From Halomonas elongata DSM 2581 (GTDB lineage: Bacteria; Pseudomonadota; Gammaproteobacteria; Pseudomonadales; Halomonadaceae): a DNA stretch of 64,000 nt. Position numbers and translations under genes: made by a program. Shown in pieces: positions 16,099 through 24,051 of the stretch. Position 1 is the stretch's first letter. Every line of letters starts with the position of its first letter. Location of the stretch: contig NC_014532.2 in the NCBI RefSeq assembly GCF_000196875.2, positions 3,596,001 to 3,660,000 of the forward strand, given 5' to 3'. The notes below the pieces were generated by a model that did not search any database, was not told the DNA's origin, and worked only from the letters and a program-made list of their open reading frames with translations.

Positions 16099-16659
16099 AT
16101 GACGACGTCAACTCAAGCCCAGACCACCTTCTTCAACCTCCACGTCGAAGGGGTTGGCTATCTCAACCGCATCCGCACCGTGGATCCGAAACGCGGCGAC
16201 GCGTTTCTGGCCTGCAACATCAACGCCCTAAACGGGCCGGCGGATGACGTCAGCTATACGCGTTTCGATTGCCGTGTAAGCGGCCAGGAAGCGCAGAAAC
16301 TGGTCCGCAAGTGCCAGCAAGCCGTGGACATGAAGAAGAAAGTCCTCATCGGCTTCAAACTGGGCGACCTCTGGACGGACACCTTTGTGTACCAGAAAGG
16401 CGATCGCCAGGGCGAAACCGGTGTCAGCCTCAAAGGCCGGCTACTGCTGGTGAAGTGGATCAAGATCAACGGCGAGACGGTCTATCAGCGCGAAGCCCCG
16501 GCTTCGGACGACACTGACACACCGGCGCCGCAAGCTGACCATGCCACAGCGACCCCGTCGCAAGAGGAGCCGGCACCGACTCAGCCCAACGGCTATGCCG
16601 CGGCTCAGTCCGGTGAATCGGCCGGCGCTTTCGAGACGCCGGCGGCTGCCTCATTCTAA
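16099..16659 (+). CDS. DUF3577 (STY4534-type) ICE protein
   Basis: A 186-residue protein. The N-terminal 130 residues match DUF3577: TFFNLHVEGVGYLNRIRTVD, FLACNINALNGP, YTRFDCRV and KKKVLIGFKLGDLW. The last 50 residues are a low-complexity Ala/Pro/Thr tail. Members are conserved in GI-type ICEs and are sometimes called ICE replication proteins; the evidence for that role is limited. The start at 16099 follows GGAGAACC. The length is typical. Confidence 0.85.
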   Translation: MTTSTQAQTTFFNLHVEGVGYLNRIRTVDPKRGDAFLACNINALNGPADDVSYTRFDCRVSGQEAQKLVRKCQQAVDMKKKVLIGFKLGDLWTDTFVYQKGDRQGETGVSLKGRLLLVKWIKINGETVYQREAPASDDTDTPAPQADHATATPSQEEPAPTQPNGYAAAQSGESAGAFETPAAASF

Positions 16660-16676
16660 CTTTTCCCATCCACTGA

Positions 16677-16739
16677 CCCGCCTGGGGAGACGTCTCCCCA
16701 GCGGGCGGTGTCTCCAGGGCGCCGTTCTGGAACACCGAC
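16677..16739 (+). promoter_or_regulatory. L3: leader with arm complementary to the start region
   Basis: Holds a perfect 20-base palindrome CTGGGGAGACGTCTCCCCAG (16682-16701). GGTGTCTCCAG (16707-16717) can pair with CTGGAACACC (16727-16736) just before ATG 16740, with one bulged base. The gene has no strong ribosome site of its own. Confidence 0.6.
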
Positions 16740-16952
16740 ATGGATCGGAAGCACTATATCAATAAGTTCGGATGGGAAGCGGTATCGACCTTGAGTCTCA
16801 CCATCTTGGGAGCAGCCCTTGTAGGAATGCTGCTGACAGACCAAGTACGTGTTACTTTTGGCGTATCCGCCGCCGGCATTGGTGCTGCGCTACTCGGTGC
16901 GAGCATCACTGTCAGAGCTTCATTGGAGGCGAAGGAGGATACCCATGAATGA
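16740..16952 (+). CDS. small two-helix membrane protein
   Basis: A 70-residue protein with two predicted membrane helices (about residues 13-34 and 37-58) and a charged C terminus. No family recognised. The stop overlaps the start of the next tiny gene (ATGAATGA), so the two are likely translated together. The same arrangement of a small membrane protein followed by an overlapping ~35-40 residue membrane peptide recurs at 26758-27125. Confidence 0.65.
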   Translation: MDRKHYINKFGWEAVSTLSLTILGAALVGMLLTDQVRVTFGVSAAGIGAALLGASITVRASLEAKEDTHE

Positions 16953-17043
16953 CATCTTGCTTGCCTTCCTGATCACCAGCCCTGCTTGGGGACTGGCTCT
17001 GGCGCTATTGCCGACCACCATCCAAGAGCTGCGCGAGAAGTAG
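16945..17043 (+). CDS. 32-residue membrane peptide
   Basis: ATG 16945 follows GAAGGAGG and overlaps the upstream stop by eight bases. It encodes one hydrophobic helix (about residues 3-23) and a charged tail (IQELREK). Its small size makes coding status less certain, but the ribosome site and the parallel pair at 26997 support it. Function unknown. Confidence 0.55.
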   Translation: MNDILLAFLITSPAWGLALALLPTTIQELREK

Positions 17044-17076
17044 GTCGACGCGCGGTCGCTTACAGTTCAACACATC

Positions 17077-17136
17077 CACCCATCTGGGGAGACATCTCCC
17101 CGGTGGGGTGTCTCCCTTCCTCATTGGGAGACACTG
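17077..17136 (+). promoter_or_regulatory. L4: leader with arm complementary to the ribosome site
   Basis: The hairpin CTGGGGAGA/TCTCCCCGG is followed by GTGTCTCCC (17108-17116). This is perfectly complementary to GGGAGACAC (17126-17134), which includes the GGGAG ribosome site before ATG 17137. An upstream CACCC could pair with GGGTG instead. Confidence 0.68.
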
Positions 17137-17371
17137 ATGGACACCTCAATCTACGACGCCATGCGTCATGCCGACCTGATTGTCGGCCATCATGAATCTG
17201 ATCTCTACGTTCGGGACACGCGCCTCGTTTGCGGAGCTCCTCGAGGAGCTCCGCAAACGAGGCGTGACGTTCACAGTCACCCCTTTCCTCTCGGAAGCAG
17301 GTGAAGGACCGTGCCTGGAGATCCCGTTTGCCTACGCCCCCTTTTGGGAGCGTCGTGGTATGCAACCTTGA
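17137..17371 (+). pseudogene. small ICE protein gene split by a frameshift at a palindrome
   Basis: The first frame (17137 to about 17220) encodes MDTSIYDAMRHADLIVGHH and ESDLYVRDT, then runs off into an unlikely sequence ending at 17304. The second frame (about 17222-17371) encodes SFAELLEELRKRGVTFTVTP and ends in IPFAYAPFW. Small proteins with an 'ESDLY' start and an 'IPFAYxPFW' end are familiar from this ICE class, so these look like one gene with a +1 insertion. The join is exactly at the edge of a 44-base palindrome. Sequencing error at the palindrome is an alternative. Confidence 0.65.
17221..17264. repeat. 44-base perfect palindrome
   Basis: Bases 17221-17264 read the same on both strands, with no loop: arms of 22 bases beginning CGCCTCGTTTGCGGAGC. 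It lies inside a small gene and coincides with its frameshift. Perfect loopless palindromes of this length can extrude as cruciforms and are often unstable. Confidence 0.9.
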
Positions 17372-17386
17372 TTCAGATCGAAAGCA

Positions 17387-17414
17387 CGGACGTCATAGAC
17401 GTCCGCTTTTATTA
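17387..17414 (+). terminator. intrinsic terminator of the R1 operon
   Basis: Stem CGGACGTC/GACGTCCG with a three-base loop followed by CTTTTATTAT, 15 bases after the end of the frameshifted gene. Confidence 0.8.
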
Positions 17415-17445
17415 TCTTACGTAAGGGTACAGGCCATGCCACTTT

Positions 17446-18219
17446 TTAATCGGGCTGGTATCCCACCTCGATATGCGTTTTTCCCGACAACCGATAGATC
17501 GCAACATGCTCATGCAATGGCAGGGCCTTCATCCAACGGCGAAAGTCCGATGGTGTAACGTCGTCCGGCATGCCTTTAGCAAAGGTGGCATCGTCCGCCG
17601 CCTCTCTGTACAACGTGAACCCGTCTAACCGGTTCTGATAGAAGGCCACGACGTCTTCGACAGTATCTGAGGTAGTCATCATGGCCACGGGGACCGCCCC
17701 CTCCCCTAGCGGCTCACCCTCGATGCCGGGAAGGCCGCTCGGATCCTGATGATGCGCCGTCAGTTCATGATCCGGATAGAGCGGGAGGGTCACTGCGTCC
17801 CGCGTCGCTTCGGCGTCCTGAGCCATGACGGCCTTGGCATCCTCGAGCCTACGCATCGCCTCCTCGGGGGAAGAGGAGGCATGCGCCGCACCGTCGGCAT
17901 GAGACTGGCACGACTGCAACTCGGCCTCCGATACACCGGTGCGCTGCTGGGTCTGGCGACCAATGCAATCGCCGAAGGCGGCCATCTGCTCTTGCTCGGC
18001 TGGGACGAAGTATTCCGCACAGGCTTGCACCACCTCTTCCGCGAGGCGTCCACACCGGGACGTCTCGACGCCCAGGCAGGAGGCCATCCCCCCCTCCGCA
18101 CAGGACTGCATCAGCTGTTCCCTGACTCGCTCGAGCCCCTGTTCGCGGTCGATCGCGTAGGCGGGCACTGCCGTGACCATTCCAAGCGCCAGAAGCAACG
18201 CGTATCTGCTCAGCATCAT
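17446..18219 (-). CDS. exported cysteine-containing protein, function unknown
   Basis: A 257-residue protein with a clear signal peptide (residues 1-22, ending AVPAYA). The next 90 residues hold three or four CxxxxxxC-type pairs, suggesting disulfides in the periplasm. An Ala/Glu-rich helix follows, then a C-terminal domain of about 110 residues (about 140-257) resembling small alpha/beta domains with VAFYQNRLDGF. No named family recognised. It is 16 bases downstream of the DUF4336 gene and likely in the same transcript. The terminator of the R1 operon faces it. Confidence 0.65.
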   Translation of the reverse strand: MMLSRYALLLALGMVTAVPAYAIDREQGLERVREQLMQSCAEGGMASCLGVETSRCGRLAEEVVQACAEYFVPAEQEQMAAFGDCIGRQTQQRTGVSEAELQSCQSHADGAAHASSSPEEAMRRLEDAKAVMAQDAEATRDAVTLPLYPDHELTAHHQDPSGLPGIEGEPLGEGAVPVAMMTTSDTVEDVVAFYQNRLDGFTLYREAADDATFAKGMPDDVTPSDFRRWMKALPLHEHVAIYRLSGKTHIEVGYQPD

Positions 18220-18235
18220 GATTCAACGCTCCTTA

Positions 18236-19024
18236 TCAATGTTCCTCGCCCACCACATGGGGAGGTTCTGGTGACAGCCAGGAGAACGTCCGCTCCAGAA
18301 AGGCACGGCCATGGCTCCTCTGCCAGACACCATGGGCCATGATGACTTTCTCCGGATTGTAAGCGAGCAGGCGGTGGGTCGCGGCTCGCGCGACACACCG
18401 GCGAATGGTGGACCACCGTACCTCGAGCGGAGCCTTCGGCGCCGCCTCGGTGATGCTCCACAGGCGGGCAATCAGCCGCTGCCACGGCGCCCAATAGCGC
18501 GCCAGGAAGTCACGGCTCAAGGCTTCGCTCAGATCGGCCAGCAGGACCGTACGAGATGGCCGGTGGAAAAAGATCATCTCCTCAAGCAAGGGCGAACCGC
18601 GAAATTGGACGTGCTCGATGGTGCCGCGCCAGGCAACCGGAGGTGTATCGTCCAAGACGCCATCGAAGCACAGGTCACGGCATTTCCGGACCGTTGACGG
18701 CATACCCCAAAGTTTGGCGGCCGGAAAGGCCGCCCGCCAATCCGCCAGACCGAGATGATGAAGCTTGTTGGGACTGACCAAATGCGCCACCGTCCCAAAC
18801 TCCGATACCTCGGTCATCAGTTCGTCGTCCAAGGGAATCGGCGACCATACCCATAATGTTCCATTCGGCAGGCGCACGATCACGCTGCGGGTGGGATAGG
18901 GAAATCCATAGAAGCTGACTATAGGCCCCTCCACTATCCAGACATCGCTGTCGACTGGCACCAGCCGGGAGGGTTGCGGAATTTCCACTCCTCGCGATTC
19001 CGGGCCTTGCTGAACCACATGCAT
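18236..19024 (-). CDS. DUF4336 domain protein (metallo-beta-lactamase-like fold)
   Basis: A 262-residue protein with the DUF4336 pattern: VDSDVWIVEGPIVSFYGFPY near the N terminus, RSVIVRLPNGTLWVWSPIPL, then HLVSPNKLHHLGLADWRAAF and IFFHRPSRTVLLADL. The family resembles metallo-hydrolases with an incomplete metal site; function is unknown. GGAGG precedes ATG 19024. It lies between a membrane protein and an exported protein on the same strand, which suggests a three-gene cargo operon. Confidence 0.8.
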   Translation of the reverse strand: MHVVQQGPESRGVEIPQPSRLVPVDSDVWIVEGPIVSFYGFPYPTRSVIVRLPNGTLWVWSPIPLDDELMTEVSEFGTVAHLVSPNKLHHLGLADWRAAFPAAKLWGMPSTVRKCRDLCFDGVLDDTPPVAWRGTIEHVQFRGSPLLEEMIFFHRPSRTVLLADLSEALSRDFLARYWAPWQRLIARLWSITEAAPKAPLEVRWSTIRRCVARAATHRLLAYNPEKVIMAHGVWQRSHGRAFLERTFSWLSPEPPHVVGEEH

Positions 19025-19062
19025 TGACTGTACCTCCAGAAGATAAACTCGGCAGACGAGAC

Positions 19063-19680
19063 CTAGTGACTCAAGGTAGATGCCGTGTCAAAGGGCGCCT
19101 CCAAGGTGGCATGCCCGATCACCAACTTGATGACCAGTACCGGCAGGAACCAACCCCACCCGGGTGCCTCGGGGAGCCCCCAGGCGGCCAGGAAGACCGC
19201 CCCGCAAGCCGCCAGATGCCCCGTGGCGCGCTGCAGACCCACCGGAACTTTCAAGGTGGCAATTCCCGCACACAGGAGGTAACCGTATGCCACCAAGCCA
19301 TACGTCACGGCCGATTGGCTGAACAGACCAGCTACCAGAACGATGTGAAGCCCATGTGACGCCAGGAACGCGAAGTGTTGCCTAATACCTTGGCCGACGC
19401 GATGATGCCAGCGCTTGGCACTTGGCGTCGCATTGGCGATGATCCCACCCACGACATCGAGAGTGATCAGGACCGCGATCCCATATTCCCACCAGGTCCA
19501 CGACAGCTGATGCGATACTGCATAAGACGCCACACCCAGGGCGCCAAGCCCTCCAGCGGCGAGCGACATCCCCAGTTCTACCGCAGTGGCATCGGGCCCC
19601 ATGAGTCGGTCCCACCAGCCACGCCAGCCGGGACGTGGAGAAGAGACAGACCAATCGATATAGGAACCGGTATTTCGCAC
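19063..19680 (-). CDS. polytopic membrane protein, function unknown
   Basis: A 205-residue protein beginning at GTG 19680 after AGGAGG. About five membrane helices are visible between residues 35 and 190, with a histidine-rich loop (KRWHHRVGQG, HFAFLASHGLHIV) in the middle. I do not recognise the family with certainty; the first gene of a DUF4336 cassette would make it a partner in a small-molecule or lipid process. The start of the DUF4336 gene follows after 38 bases. Confidence 0.65.
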   Translation of the reverse strand: MRNTGSYIDWSVSSPRPGWRGWWDRLMGPDATAVELGMSLAAGGLGALGVASYAVSHQLSWTWWEYGIAVLITLDVVGGIIANATPSAKRWHHRVGQGIRQHFAFLASHGLHIVLVAGLFSQSAVTYGLVAYGYLLCAGIATLKVPVGLQRATGHLAACGAVFLAAWGLPEAPGWGWFLPVLVIKLVIGHATLEAPFDTASTLSH

Positions 19681-19829
19681 GGTGGCCTCCTATTTATCGA
19701 GTAGTTCACGATATTCATACGTCGGATAAATTGTCTTGTTAAACGGCCAATTCCACCAACGTTTCGCTTACCCAGTCAGCTTTGGAACGCCAGCGGAAAA
19801 GCCGTTCAGGTTCAGACCGTTGTTGGACT

Positions 19830-20348
19830 TTACCTCTCAGCATTCTGATGACGAGATGCAGCATCGTGGCTCTGTACCTTGAGTCCCTCATTGGGACTCG
19901 GTGGAACAAAGTACTTGGTGATGGAGTCAAAATCACCTACGGTCGTAACCTGTGAGCCTTCAGGCCGTTGTTCATTCCTGCGGAGTAGCTGAAGTTTGCA
20001 CAACTCGTCCGAGGCCTCGAGGTAGTGCAGCACGCACTGCGCCCTTCCTTGGCCACATAAAGACTTTGCCCAAGCTCTTTCCTGAGGAGTATTGCCAGCA
20101 AAGTCGAATACCACTGAGATACCTTCGCGCAACAGACCCTGGACGTGTTGACCAATCGCGCTACGCAGCCGCGCCGAGCAATTTAGATAGTCTTGGAATC
20201 CACTAATCTCATCGGGGAACAGCTTCGACAGCCAAAGGTCCTCACTAATAAGTACCGTACTTGCCTCCGCAGCCAACTCCTCGGCAAGCGTCGTCTTCCC
20301 CGACGCCAGCTTTCCGCACAATACGTGCAATGTCGATTCTTTCTCCAT
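19830..20348 (-). CDS. P-loop AAA-type ATPase / small-molecule kinase
   Basis: A 172-residue protein with a Walker A motif GKLASGKTT (about residues 12-20) and a likely Walker B-like VVFDFAGNTP (about 79-88), with a LID-type segment containing LLRRNEQRP. This is the pattern of zeta-toxin/chloramphenicol-phosphotransferase-like kinases. The substrate is unknown. ATG 20348 follows GGAGG; longer in-frame starts have no ribosome site. It lies downstream of a methyltransferase gene. The C-terminal tail after PPSPNEG looks low-complexity. Confidence 0.75.
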   Translation of the reverse strand: MEKESTLHVLCGKLASGKTTLAEELAAEASTVLISEDLWLSKLFPDEISGFQDYLNCSARLRSAIGQHVQGLLREGISVVFDFAGNTPQERAWAKSLCGQGRAQCVLHYLEASDELCKLQLLRRNEQRPEGSQVTTVGDFDSITKYFVPPSPNEGLKVQSHDAASRHQNAER

Positions 20349-20454
20349 GCGTCCTCCAATGTTTTCAGCAAGCAGGCTAACGCCTGGGCTCAGTGGCCAA
20401 TTTGTAGGCGCAACACGCCAGAAAGCGGTCCTCGGCAGCCCCTGGTTATACGGT

Positions 20455-21099
20455 TCACGGCTTCGTACCACTCGCCACAAATACCGAGACATCAAGCACC
20501 TTAAAAGGTCGAAACTCAAACCACTGAAAAGAGTCGCAATTCTCTTCCAGTGCTCTCCAAACAGTTCGTTGGCAATCAGCAGCACCAATCCAGCTGATGA
20601 ACCGAGAACCCAAAGTCAAACGCTTGCTATAAGCGTCCATTATCGCAAGGCGAGTACCTGACTGAACGGCGGAAAGAATCTCTGATGTGAAATTATGCCA
20701 GTTTTCGAGGCATGTAAGCCCAAGTGAAAACAGCACGTGGCGAGGCTTTTTTTCATGTATGCAGCTCACAACTTTTTCGATACCACCATTTCGCGACAAA
20801 TCCGCTTCAAAAAAGTCGATGCAATTTTCGTTAATTTCTAGCGCGCGGCTTCGTGCCTTGGCCTCTTTCAGCATGCCCTCCGATCCATCGACAGCGAGTA
20901 TGCGTCCTTGGGCGCCGATTTCTCGATGCAGAGGGCCAAAATCCACCCCTGTGCCACAAAATATATCCAGCACAGTGGAGCCTGGTGAAAGAGCGAGTTC
21001 ATCGATTGCCTTATTCCGCGCTCGCCGATAAAACAAGTCAGCGAAGGTTCCGATATTGTAGAGCGGCGCAAATTTATCGTACCAACGTGAGTCGACCAT
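20455..21099 (-). CDS. class I SAM-dependent methyltransferase
   Basis: A 214-residue protein with motif I VLDIFCGTGVD (about residues 43-53), motif II around ILAVDGSEGML, and a motif IV-like VLFSLGLTCL. It resembles UbiE-type small-molecule methyltransferases: the N terminus WYDKFAPLYN is typical. The GGGAG site before ATG 21099 decides the start. Base composition is lower in GC than its neighbours, suggesting separate acquisition. The substrate is not evident from context. Confidence 0.82.
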   Translation of the reverse strand: MVDSRWYDKFAPLYNIGTFADLFYRRARNKAIDELALSPGSTVLDIFCGTGVDFGPLHREIGAQGRILAVDGSEGMLKEAKARSRALEINENCIDFFEADLSRNGGIEKVVSCIHEKKPRHVLFSLGLTCLENWHNFTSEILSAVQSGTRLAIMDAYSKRLTLGSRFISWIGAADCQRTVWRALEENCDSFQWFEFRPFKVLDVSVFVASGTKP

Positions 21100-21190
21100 A
21101 ACTCTCCCTATCCGTATAACAGCGGCTCGAGCCGTCGGCCGCACTCACCCGATCGGGCATACCGCCAACCGAACACACGAAGTCTCTGTG

Positions 21191-21805
21191 CTATCGCCCT
21201 GCCAACAGAGCCTCGAGCCCGGCGAGCTGATAGCGCCAGAACGCCTGGAAGGCCGCACGGATCTCTGCCTCGTCGTCATGCGAGCGCAGGATTGCGACGA
21301 TCATGTCGACGGTGCTCGAGAACAGCTGCACCAGCACCACCCGCGGCACGGATGATGCACCCTCGTCCCTGGGCTGCGACGCCAGATAGGCATGGGCCAT
21401 GCGGGTCAGCTCGCGGACGACCAGCGGCCGCACATGGGCCAGCGATGAGCCCTGGGCGCCGGCCAGCAGGATCACCACGGGCAGGCGCCGCTCGATCCAG
21501 AAGTCCAGCAAGGCCGCCGCCCGGGCAGAGCCCGGCGACGTGGCCGAGCGCCACTCCACCAGGGTGCCCAGTTCCCGGACCCGGGCACGGATCAGCCACA
21601 ACAGCCGGGCGGCGACGGCCCGGGGCACCACGGCATCGAACAGCGCCGCCTTGTTCGGGTAGTAACGATAGAGGTTGCCGGTGGAGACGCCGGCCTCGGC
21701 GGCAATGTCGGTCAGCCGCGCCGCAGCAAAGCCCTCGCGCGCGAAGGCCTCGGCCGCGGCGGCCAGGATGCGGGTGCGAACGGCGGTCTTGAGCGTCTGT
21801 GCCAT
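21191..21805 (-). CDS. TetR/AcrR family transcriptional regulator
   Basis: A 204-residue protein of typical length. The N-terminal helix-turn-helix reads RTRILAAAAEAFAREGF, then TDIAAEAGVSTGNLYRYY with the PNKAALFDAV exit, the TetR signature. The C-terminal ligand-binding domain is helical. It starts four bases after the amidase stop in the same direction, so it is probably co-transcribed with the amidase and may regulate it. Confidence 0.92.
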   Translation of the reverse strand: MAQTLKTAVRTRILAAAAEAFAREGFAAARLTDIAAEAGVSTGNLYRYYPNKAALFDAVVPRAVAARLLWLIRARVRELGTLVEWRSATSPGSARAAALLDFWIERRLPVVILLAGAQGSSLAHVRPLVVRELTRMAHAYLASQPRDEGASSVPRVVLVQLFSSTVDMIVAILRSHDDEAEIRAAFQAFWRYQLAGLEALLAGR

Positions 21806-21809
21806 GAGC

Positions 21810-23243
21810 CTACTCCGCCCCTGTCGGCCAGCGATGGTGCCAGGGCGCCGCCTGCTCGAGTTCTAGGGCCAGCCCCAGCAACAGCGCCTCCTGGCCCAGC
21901 CGAGCGGCGAAGTGCGAGCCGATCGGCAGGCCCGTCGGCGAGACATGCAGCGGCACCGACATGGCCGGCCAGCCGGCGATGGAGGCGATGGCCGTGTAGC
22001 CGGCCAAGTCCTCGGTGAAGGCCGCCGCCTCCTCATAGGGCTGGGTGCCCCCGTGGTGACCGAGCGGGAAGGCGGGAAAGGCCACGGTGGGGCACAGCAG
22101 GACGTCGAACCCGGCCATGGCGCGATCAGCCGCGTCGGCGGCGGCCTGCAGCGCGGCGGCAGCCTGCTCGCCTGCCTCGGGCGGCAGCTCCCGGGAGCGC
22201 ACGATCAGCTCGCGGGTGTAGGGCTCCAGACACGCCTCGTCGAACGCCGGGCCCATCAGGGCACGCAGCTGCTCGCAGGCCCCGCCCAGGGTCAGCGATG
22301 CCGAGGTGAAGAAGGCGTCCGCGGCGGCCCGGGCGTCATACCGTGGGCCCTCGATGTCCACCACCTCATGGCCCAGCGACTCGCAGAGTCGCCGGGTGTC
22401 CGCCAGCGCCTGAACCACCTCCGGCTCGGGCGAGGTGCCGTCGGCGGTACGGTCATAGAGCCCGATGCGCAGCCGGCGGCGCAGCGGCTCGGTCACCCGG
22501 CCGACCTTCCCGCCCGGCAGGCCCGCCTCGTCGCGTTCCACCACGGACAGCCAGGTGGCGCTGTCGCGCACGCTGCGCGACACGCAGTGCTCGCTGATCA
22601 TCCGGGTGAAGGGGGTGTCGGCAGCCTGGCCGGTGGAGAGGTACCGGCCCCGGCTGGGCTTGAAGCCGAACAGCCCGCAGAAGGACGCCGGGCCGCGGAT
22701 CGAGCCGCCCCCGTCGGAGGCGTGGGCGACGGGCACCATGCCAGCAGCCACGGCGGCCACCGCCCCGCCGGAGGAGCCGCCGGTCGAGCGCTCGAGATCC
22801 CAGGGGTTGCGGGTGGCCCCGCACGCCAGGGTCTCGGTGGTGCCCAGCAGGCCGAACTCCGAGGTGGTGCTCTTGCCCAGCACGATCAGTCCGCTGGCGT
22901 CCAGGGCCTCGGTGTAGGCCGAGCCGACCGGCGACACCTGTCCCTGGAACAGCCGCGAGCCCATCCCAAGCGGCAGGCCAGGATAGGCGACGAGATCCTT
23001 CAGCAGGGTGGGAACCCCGGCGAAGGGGCCCGTCGTCTTGGCATGGCGGGCCTTCTCCCGGGCGAGCTCGGCGTCGCTCGCCGCCACCGCGTTGATTGAC
23101 GGATTGAGACATTCGATCCGGTTTATGGCCGCCTCAACTAACTCTAGTGGCGACACCTCTCCCTGCTGGACCAACTGCGCCTGGGCCATGGCATCCAGCC
23201 TTCCTAGCTCATTATCGCCATGCTTGCTAATACTGTTTGTCAC
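21810..23243 (-). CDS. amidase signature family hydrolase
   Basis: A 477-residue protein with the full amidase signature: catalytic Lys in GVPTLLKDLVAYPG, the Gly/Ser-rich core STGGSSGGAVAAVAAG, and the Ser in DGGGSIRGPASFCG. The Ser-Ser-Lys triad appears intact. It hydrolyses an amide; the substrate is unknown. GTG 23243 is chosen for its GGGGAAGG site; an ATG at 23288 lacks one. GC is high, like the TetR gene that follows. With the class II aldolase and DapA-like genes close by, this could be part of an amide or amino-acid breakdown cassette. Confidence 0.88.
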   Translation of the reverse strand: MTNSISKHGDNELGRLDAMAQAQLVQQGEVSPLELVEAAINRIECLNPSINAVAASDAELAREKARHAKTTGPFAGVPTLLKDLVAYPGLPLGMGSRLFQGQVSPVGSAYTEALDASGLIVLGKSTTSEFGLLGTTETLACGATRNPWDLERSTGGSSGGAVAAVAAGMVPVAHASDGGGSIRGPASFCGLFGFKPSRGRYLSTGQAADTPFTRMISEHCVSRSVRDSATWLSVVERDEAGLPGGKVGRVTEPLRRRLRIGLYDRTADGTSPEPEVVQALADTRRLCESLGHEVVDIEGPRYDARAAADAFFTSASLTLGGACEQLRALMGPAFDEACLEPYTRELIVRSRELPPEAGEQAAAALQAAADAADRAMAGFDVLLCPTVAFPAFPLGHHGGTQPYEEAAAFTEDLAGYTAIASIAGWPAMSVPLHVSPTGLPIGSHFAARLGQEALLLGLALELEQAAPWHHRWPTGAE

Positions 23244-23373
23244 CGTGTTGCCTTCCCCATGTCTATAAAAAGTGAATTTGTGATTCATTTTAGTAGCAAC
23301 AGATGAGAATGCAAAACAACACCTGCGACATGTCACTCATCAGAATGGCTTCGTCCTCTACCCGCTTGCCGTG

Positions 23374-23907
23374 TCATACATGACCATCGACAACGACTAA
23401 CAACTCAGCGGTGGAATCACCCAAGGAGCGGATTCTATGGGGCCGCTGAGCGTCGAAATGCAGCGCATCCCCAGTATTGAGCGTGACACGTTCCGTCATG
23501 AAGTCGATTTCCACCTGCCCACGATGCACAAACAGGAACTCTTCACCCATGTGTTCCTTGAAAGCCGAATGGTTGAATTCGGTGTTCGGGTAGAGCATGA
23601 ACGGAAGCAACTGATGTTCACTCACCCTTCTGGCCAACGACGCATAGGACAAACCGTCATTGTCATGGGTCAAGGTCCCGCGCTGCTCGGCACGCACGAT
23701 GCTATAGCTCTGCTGTGTACCAGGCTCATCAGAGAACAGCTCCTCGACCTGGACGTTCAACGCCTTGGCCAATTTGAGCGCTGCGGCTATCGATGGGTTA
23801 TTCAGCCCCCGTTCGACCTTCGACAGGTAGCTCTTGCTTAGCCCAGTCCCTTCCGCCAGAGCCTCCAACGTCACACCAAGTTTTTTCCTCAATAATTTCA
23901 ATCGCAT
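23374..23907 (-). CDS. XRE-cupin transcriptional regulator
   Basis: A 177-residue protein. An XRE helix-turn-helix (about residues 1-55, with LAEGTGLSKSYLSKVERGLN) is joined to a C-terminal cupin sensor domain (about 105-177, with GEEFLFVHRGQVEIDF and DALHFDAQRPHRI). Such regulators typically sense a small metabolite and control the neighbouring catabolic genes. ATG 23907 is used because it starts the standard HTH. It is divergent from the class II aldolase gene, with a palindromic operator between them. Confidence 0.9.
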   Translation of the reverse strand: MRLKLLRKKLGVTLEALAEGTGLSKSYLSKVERGLNNPSIAAALKLAKALNVQVEELFSDEPGTQQSYSIVRAEQRGTLTHDNDGLSYASLARRVSEHQLLPFMLYPNTEFNHSAFKEHMGEEFLFVHRGQVEIDFMTERVTLNTGDALHFDAQRPHRIRSLGDSTAELLVVVDGHV

Positions 23908-23946
23908 AGACGTCGCACTACCAAGCACTCTCAATTTCCGTTTGCA

Positions 23947-23983
23947 TATGACACATTGTGTCATATACGATCCAATGTGTCAT
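23947..23983. promoter_or_regulatory. palindromic operator plus half-site for the XRE-cupin regulator
   Basis: A perfect 19-base palindrome TATGACACA-T-TGTGTCATA (23947-23965) is followed by a further ATGTGTCAT half-site about 20 bases on (23975-23983). It lies 40 bases upstream of the regulator start and upstream of the aldolase gene, so it can control both. The link to this regulator is inferred from position. Confidence 0.65.
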
Positions 23984-24051
23984 CAAGCTATAGCCTCACC
24001 TAGCAAGAAGCAGCACCTCGGCTTCACCACTCGCAGCGATAAGGACATGTT

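Noticed and set aside
21912..23099. 395-codon open frame on the plus strand
   Set aside because: Antisense to the amidase with its complete signature.
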